Source of the DNA: an uncultured Collinsella sp.
GTDB lineage: Bacteria > Actinomycetota > Coriobacteriia > Coriobacteriales > Coriobacteriaceae
Assembly: GCA_902491565.1 (NCBI GenBank)
Contig: CABUIE010000001.1
Coordinates: 62,001 to 126,000, forward strand
Direction of reading: 5' to 3'
DNA length: 64,000 nucleotides
Of this stretch, positions 60,337-64,000 are shown piece by piece (the stretch's first letter is position 1; every line of letters starts with the position of its first letter). The position numbers and the translations under genes were made by a program. Below the pieces are notes generated by a model that did no database searches, was not told the DNA's origin, and saw nothing but the letters and a program-made list of their open reading frames with translations.

Positions 60337-60356
60337 GGGCAAGGCACGAGTAACGG

Positions 60357-61322
60357 ATGGAGCGTGGGATCTTGACACAAGAATATCGGCATGAACCTGT
60401 CATGCTCGGCGAAGTGCTTGAGTCGCTGCAGCTAAAGAGCGGTTCCGTCGTCTGCGACTGCACCCTTGGCGGTGCCGGCCATTCGGTAAAGATGGCCGCG
60501 CAGGTGGGGGAGACCGGCCTTTTGCTCGGCGTCGATCAGGACGACATGGCCCTCGAGGCCGCTGGCGCCCGTCTGGACCGCGAGGTTCCCGGCGTACCGC
60601 ACCAGCTGCTGAAGGGCAACTTCGGCGACTTGGACGAGCTGCTTTGCTCGGCCGAGGTGCCTGGGGTCGATGGCTTCCTGTTCGACTTGGGCGTTTCGTC
60701 GCCGCAACTCGATATCCCTGGCAGGGGCTTTTCGTACAACGAGGACGCCCCATTGGACATGCGGATGGATCCGGGTAACAACACCTTAAACGCAGCTGAG
60801 GTCATCAACACCTATAACGAACACGACCTCGCTCGGATTCTACGCGTCTACGGCGAAGAGAAGTTCGCCTCGCAGATCGCGCGTGAGATCGTGCGCCGCC
60901 GCGAGCATGAGCCGATCGAAACCACCGGTCAGTTTGTCGAGATCATCAAGGCTGGCATCCCCGCTGCCGCTCGTCGGCATGGCGGACACCCAGCCAAGAA
61001 AAGTTTCCAGGCCATTCGCATCGAGGTCAATCACGAACTCGATGTGCTCGAGCGAGGGCTTGACGCCGCCACAAGGTGGCTCAACCCGGGCGGACGCATC
61101 TGCGTCATCTCGTATCACTCGCTCGAGGACCGTATCGTAAAGAACCACTTTAAGGAGATGAGCCAGGGGTGCACGTGTCCGCCGGAGATTCCGGTGTGCG
61201 TGTGCGGCAACGTGCCGATACTCAAGGTCATCACCCGCAAACCCCTGGTTGCCCAACCCGATGAGGTTGCGCGCAACCCTCGGGCGAGATCAGCCAAGAT
61301 CCGCGTGGCGCAGCGTCTGTAG
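60357..61322 (+). CDS. rsmH: 16S rRNA (cytosine-1402-N4)-methyltransferase
   Basis: 321 residues. EYRHEPVMLGEVLESL opens the domain; CDCTLGGAGHS binds SAM; FDLGVSSPQLD, RGFSYNEDAPLDMRMD and VISYHSLEDRIVK are classic RsmH motifs. The start could be ATG 60357 or TTG 60372; neither has a strong site. It modifies the ribosomal P site. Confidence 0.94.
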   Translation: MERGILTQEYRHEPVMLGEVLESLQLKSGSVVCDCTLGGAGHSVKMAAQVGETGLLLGVDQDDMALEAAGARLDREVPGVPHQLLKGNFGDLDELLCSAEVPGVDGFLFDLGVSSPQLDIPGRGFSYNEDAPLDMRMDPGNNTLNAAEVINTYNEHDLARILRVYGEEKFASQIAREIVRRREHEPIETTGQFVEIIKAGIPAAARRHGGHPAKKSFQAIRIEVNHELDVLERGLDAATRWLNPGGRICVISYHSLEDRIVKNHFKEMSQGCTCPPEIPVCVCGNVPILKVITRKPLVAQPDEVARNPRARSAKIRVAQRL

Positions 61323-61412
61323 ACGCGACCGCGCGATATTGGACCTCCCGCTCGTACCACAAACGAAGCTTAAACACACTACCAACGTACTCGGGATGGG
61401 AGGCGGCATATC

Positions 61413-61883
61413 ATGGGCTACAACACCTCAAACGCAGCACTCGCCTATGATATGAACGCCATGCCCGCCTATCGTGAGACGCCGCAGGCCCCCGTTGCTC
61501 CCCGTGAGCAGCGCGCGCCGCGCTTTGATGTCTACACGGGCGCGGGCCGTCAGGCAAACCAGGCGGTAAGCCCGGTTTTCATGAGCGTTCTTAAAACGTT
61601 TTGCATCATTGCGGCTATCTTCATGACGATCGGCGTCGCCCGCGTGGCGCTCGCCGGCGTTACGGCCCAGGTGCTCAACAGCAACGCCGAGCTTACCAGC
61701 ACGCTCGAAAAGGCGACCGATGAGAGCTCCGACCTGGAGGTCATGCATTCGGTCTATGGCGCCGACACGCGCATTCGCGACCTTGCGGGCGCTTATGGCA
61801 TGGTGGAGCCCAGCGAGAGCGTTACACTTGACTTTTCGCAGGATGCAGCCGCGGGCGCCAACGCGACCGCGACCGCTCAGTAG
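61413..61883 (+). CDS. FtsL-like division protein
   Basis: 156 residues from ATG 61413 after GGGAGGCGG. A Pro-rich cytoplasmic N-terminus (~1-50) leads to one helix (FCIIAAIFMTIGVARVALAG), then a short coiled coil (LNSNAELTSTLEKATDESSDLE). It ends with YGMVEPSESVTLDF, as in FtsL/DivIC proteins. Its location between rsmH and ftsI is the usual place of ftsL. Identity is by position and layout; sequence is poorly conserved. Confidence 0.75.
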   Translation: MGYNTSNAALAYDMNAMPAYRETPQAPVAPREQRAPRFDVYTGAGRQANQAVSPVFMSVLKTFCIIAAIFMTIGVARVALAGVTAQVLNSNAELTSTLEKATDESSDLEVMHSVYGADTRIRDLAGAYGMVEPSESVTLDFSQDAAAGANATATAQ

Positions 61884-61900
61884 CAAGACGGTAGCTGAGT

Positions 61901-63766
61901 ATGACAAATGACTATCGCCGCGGTTCCGATGGGGGCCGCGGTTCTGGACGTCCCTCGTCGCGGGGACGTTCTGGTTATCAAGGAACGGGTCGGCAATCTT
62001 ACAACGCCGGGCGGTCCCGTGGCAACGACCCGGCGTCGCGACTTCGCGGCTCGGGCGGCCCTCAAGTGCATAACACCAGGTCGCGCAAGAGTTCGTCGAC
62101 CGAATGGCTCACAGGCGCGCCTCTGCCTCGTCGCAAAGCCGTCATGGGCTTCATCGGGCTTGGCTTGGGCTTGGGCGTCTTTCGCCTTGCCGACTATCAA
62201 ATTGTCGAAGCCGATAAACTGCGCGAGCGTGCCGATGCGCGCCGCCTGCTTGCGCAGACCCTCTATGCCAAACGCGGCACCATCTACGACCGCAACGGCA
62301 ACGTGCTGGCGTCGTCGGTCGAATGTCGCAACATCGCCGTGAACCCGCAGCTTGTCGAGGATGTTGACAAGACGGTGTCGGCGCTGGTCAAGGCAACTGG
62401 AATCGATAAAAAGACCTGCCGCAAGCTCGTTGAGTCCGATGGAACCTGGGTGTATATCAAGCGCCAGGTGGACGAAGACGATGTTGCGGCGCTGGAGAAG
62501 AAGAACCTGCCCGGCGTGCTTTTTGAGCAGGCCATGAAGCGCGTATATCCATACGGCAATCTGGCATCGCAGGTGCTGGGTGTAGTGAATGTAGACAACG
62601 ACGGCTTGACGGGTCTCGAAAAGCAATACAACAAGCTTCTGACCGGCACGAACGGTTCTCTCGTACGCGAGCGCGCGAGGGACGGCAGCTATATCGCGGG
62701 CGGTGCCTATAAAAAGGTGGCTGCGGTCGACGGCGTTGATATCGTGACGACGCTCGACGTCAATATCCAGCGTGCGGCCGAGGATGCCCTGGCAGAGGCA
62801 GTTGAGAAGACTAAGGCCAAGAACGGCTCGGCGCTGGTCACCGATCCTACGACAGGCGAGATTTTGGCAGCCTGCTCGTACCCGACCTACGACCAGACCG
62901 ATCTGGAGAATGCCAAGACCGAGGATATGAATCTGCGCCTGGTCACCGACGCCTACGAGCCCGGCTCGGTCTTTAAGACGCTCGTGGCGGGCGCCGGCTT
63001 CGACTTGGGCGTCGTGCGATCGAGTACGTCGTTTGAGGTGCCGGCGAGCATCAAGGTGGGCGACGATACCGTCACCGATGCCGACAAGCGCGACTATGCC
63101 ATGACCATGGATGTGCGCGAGATGATGCGCCGTTCGTCCAACGTGGGCTTTGTCCTAGTGGGGCGCAAGATCGGTGCCGACGACTTTGCCGCCTATGTGG
63201 ACAAGTGGGGCATCGGTCACAGCTCGGGTGTCGATTTTCCGGGAGAGAGCCTGGGCATCGTCAAGGAGCGTGACCAGTATGACGGCGCCACGCTGGGCTC
63301 GATGAGCTTTGGACAGGCACTGTCCGTCTCGCCGATTGAGATCGCACGTGCCGTGGGCGGTATCGCCAACGGCGGCGTGATGATGACCCCGCACTTCTAT
63401 AAGTCCAGCAAGGGCGACGAGAAGGACTGGGGCGAAGGCGAGCGCGCGATTTCTGAGGATGCCGCATCCCAGGTGACATCGTGCATGCAGACGGTCGTGT
63501 CCGAGGGAACGGGCGTTGGCGGCGCGGTTGACGGCTATGACGTGGCGGGTAAGACCGGTACGGCCGAACGAGCCGACGAGAACGGCGGCTACCTCAAGGA
63601 GAACTATATGTCGTCCTTTATGGGCTTTGCACCGGCACAATCGCCCAAGGTGCTGTGCTATATCACGCTCGACGGAACGCCGAGCGGCTCGGATGCCGCT
63701 GCGGTGCCGTTCCAGTCCATTATGGCCAACGCGCTCGACGTGCTGGGTATCCCGCACACGAGGTAG
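61901..63766 (+). CDS. ftsI: Division-specific penicillin-binding protein (FtsI type)
   Basis: 621 residues. An unusual Arg/Gly/Ser-rich N-terminal ~60 residues precedes the membrane helix (AVMGFIGLGLGLGVF). The dimerisation domain begins with AKRGTIYDRNGNVLA. The transpeptidase has the active Ser in EPGSVFKTL, the SSN in MRRSSNVGF, and KTGT in DVAGKTGTAE. It cross-links septal peptidoglycan. No PASTA repeats are present. Confidence 0.93.
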   Translation: MTNDYRRGSDGGRGSGRPSSRGRSGYQGTGRQSYNAGRSRGNDPASRLRGSGGPQVHNTRSRKSSSTEWLTGAPLPRRKAVMGFIGLGLGLGVFRLADYQIVEADKLRERADARRLLAQTLYAKRGTIYDRNGNVLASSVECRNIAVNPQLVEDVDKTVSALVKATGIDKKTCRKLVESDGTWVYIKRQVDEDDVAALEKKNLPGVLFEQAMKRVYPYGNLASQVLGVVNVDNDGLTGLEKQYNKLLTGTNGSLVRERARDGSYIAGGAYKKVAAVDGVDIVTTLDVNIQRAAEDALAEAVEKTKAKNGSALVTDPTTGEILAACSYPTYDQTDLENAKTEDMNLRLVTDAYEPGSVFKTLVAGAGFDLGVVRSSTSFEVPASIKVGDDTVTDADKRDYAMTMDVREMMRRSSNVGFVLVGRKIGADDFAAYVDKWGIGHSSGVDFPGESLGIVKERDQYDGATLGSMSFGQALSVSPIEIARAVGGIANGGVMMTPHFYKSSKGDEKDWGEGERAISEDAASQVTSCMQTVVSEGTGVGGAVDGYDVAGKTGTAERADENGGYLKENYMSSFMGFAPAQSPKVLCYITLDGTPSGSDAAAVPFQSIMANALDVLGIPHTR

Positions 63767-63892
63767 GGGGTTACAATCTTTGGGGCCTGGTTTGTTGTCC
63801 CATATGAGGGTGTTCACATGCCCTGCACCACGCATGCGCGGCGCTGGGATACAATACGCCGATAGCATTATTAGGTTTACAGGGGAGCTGCA

Positions 63893-64000
63893 ATGATAGA
63901 GATCGCCGTCAACAACCTCGCGGCCGCAACAGGGGCCCGAACCGTGACGGGAGAAGCCGATCGGGTATGCCGCGGGTGCGTTATCGACTCGCGCCAGGTC
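63893..64000 (+). CDS. murF: UDP-N-acetylmuramoyl-tripeptide ligase, 5' end (probably MurF)
   Basis: ATG 63893 after AGGGGAG. The first 36 residues begin MIEIAVNNLAAATGA and reach GCVIDSRQV, the N-terminal pattern of Mur ligases; the opening fits MurF slightly better than MurE. The rest lies beyond the window. Confidence 0.65.
   Translation, partial: MIEIAVNNLAAATGARTVTGEADRVCRGCVIDSRQV

Overview
This 64 kb window is ordinary, high-GC chromosomal DNA of an anaerobic gut actinobacterium of the class Coriobacteriia. A Collinsella or a close relative fits best. This is inferred from gene content (arginine deiminase genes, Pta with two acetate kinases, lactate dehydrogenase, ECF transporter, a dcw cluster opening with mraZ-rsmH) and from the strongly G/C-ending codons; no marker RNA gene lies in the window. 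No rRNA, tRNA, CRISPR array, prophage or insertion sequence was seen.

Layout. 1-909 is the start of a membrane protein with a long Ser/Thr tail. 1085-5300 is an AT-rich island: a small unknown protein, then a tight operon of a DUF2087 regulator, an MFS exporter, a 773-residue cobalamin-binding-type radical SAM protein with a C-terminal recognition-like domain, and a 36-codon peptide gene with the best ribosome site of the set. It is the best candidate here for an undescribed peptide-modification (RiPP) system. 5489-12314 holds nadE, an aminotransferase, ldh, a DUF2974 hydrolase and a nucleoid protein. 12560-17927 is lysine/diaminopimelate biosynthesis: a lysine riboswitch, a fused lysA-dapA frame, dapB, dapH and an M20 deacylase. 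17930-22832 holds small membrane proteins, a Ser/Thr kinase with a partner HTH-like protein, a secreted coiled-coil wall protein and a MOSC protein.

23055-25142 pairs an ATP-grasp ligase with an aspartate racemase, suggesting D-Asp for a peptidoglycan cross-bridge. 25266-28646 is an ECF uptake system behind a leader peptide with three consecutive Trp codons and an attenuator, pointing to tryptophan. 28842-36231 holds a C69 dipeptidase, a lipid kinase, RNase D, a zinc protease, exonuclease VII and an HIT protein. 36379-40434 carries two tandem ackA genes, one with altered active-site residues, converging on pta. 40666-49481 holds glf with a glycosyltransferase, a P1 peptidase, maf, a DJ-1 protein, an rRNA methyltransferase and ppk1. 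50034-54002 is the arginine deiminase pathway (arcA, arcB, antiporter) behind three TGAAT half-sites spaced 21 bp apart. 54608-59461 holds a DUF1846 protein, a small HTH regulator, pyrG and xerD. 59902-64000 opens the division/cell wall cluster (mraZ, rsmH, an FtsL-like gene, ftsI, murF start), with a near-consensus LexA box upstream.

A recurring feature is very long, nearly perfect inverted repeats in gene gaps (12419, 39310, 42925, 43087, 54144-54500, 59497), some ending as terminators and some without any U-tract. All functions are inferred by reading the sequence; no database search was run.
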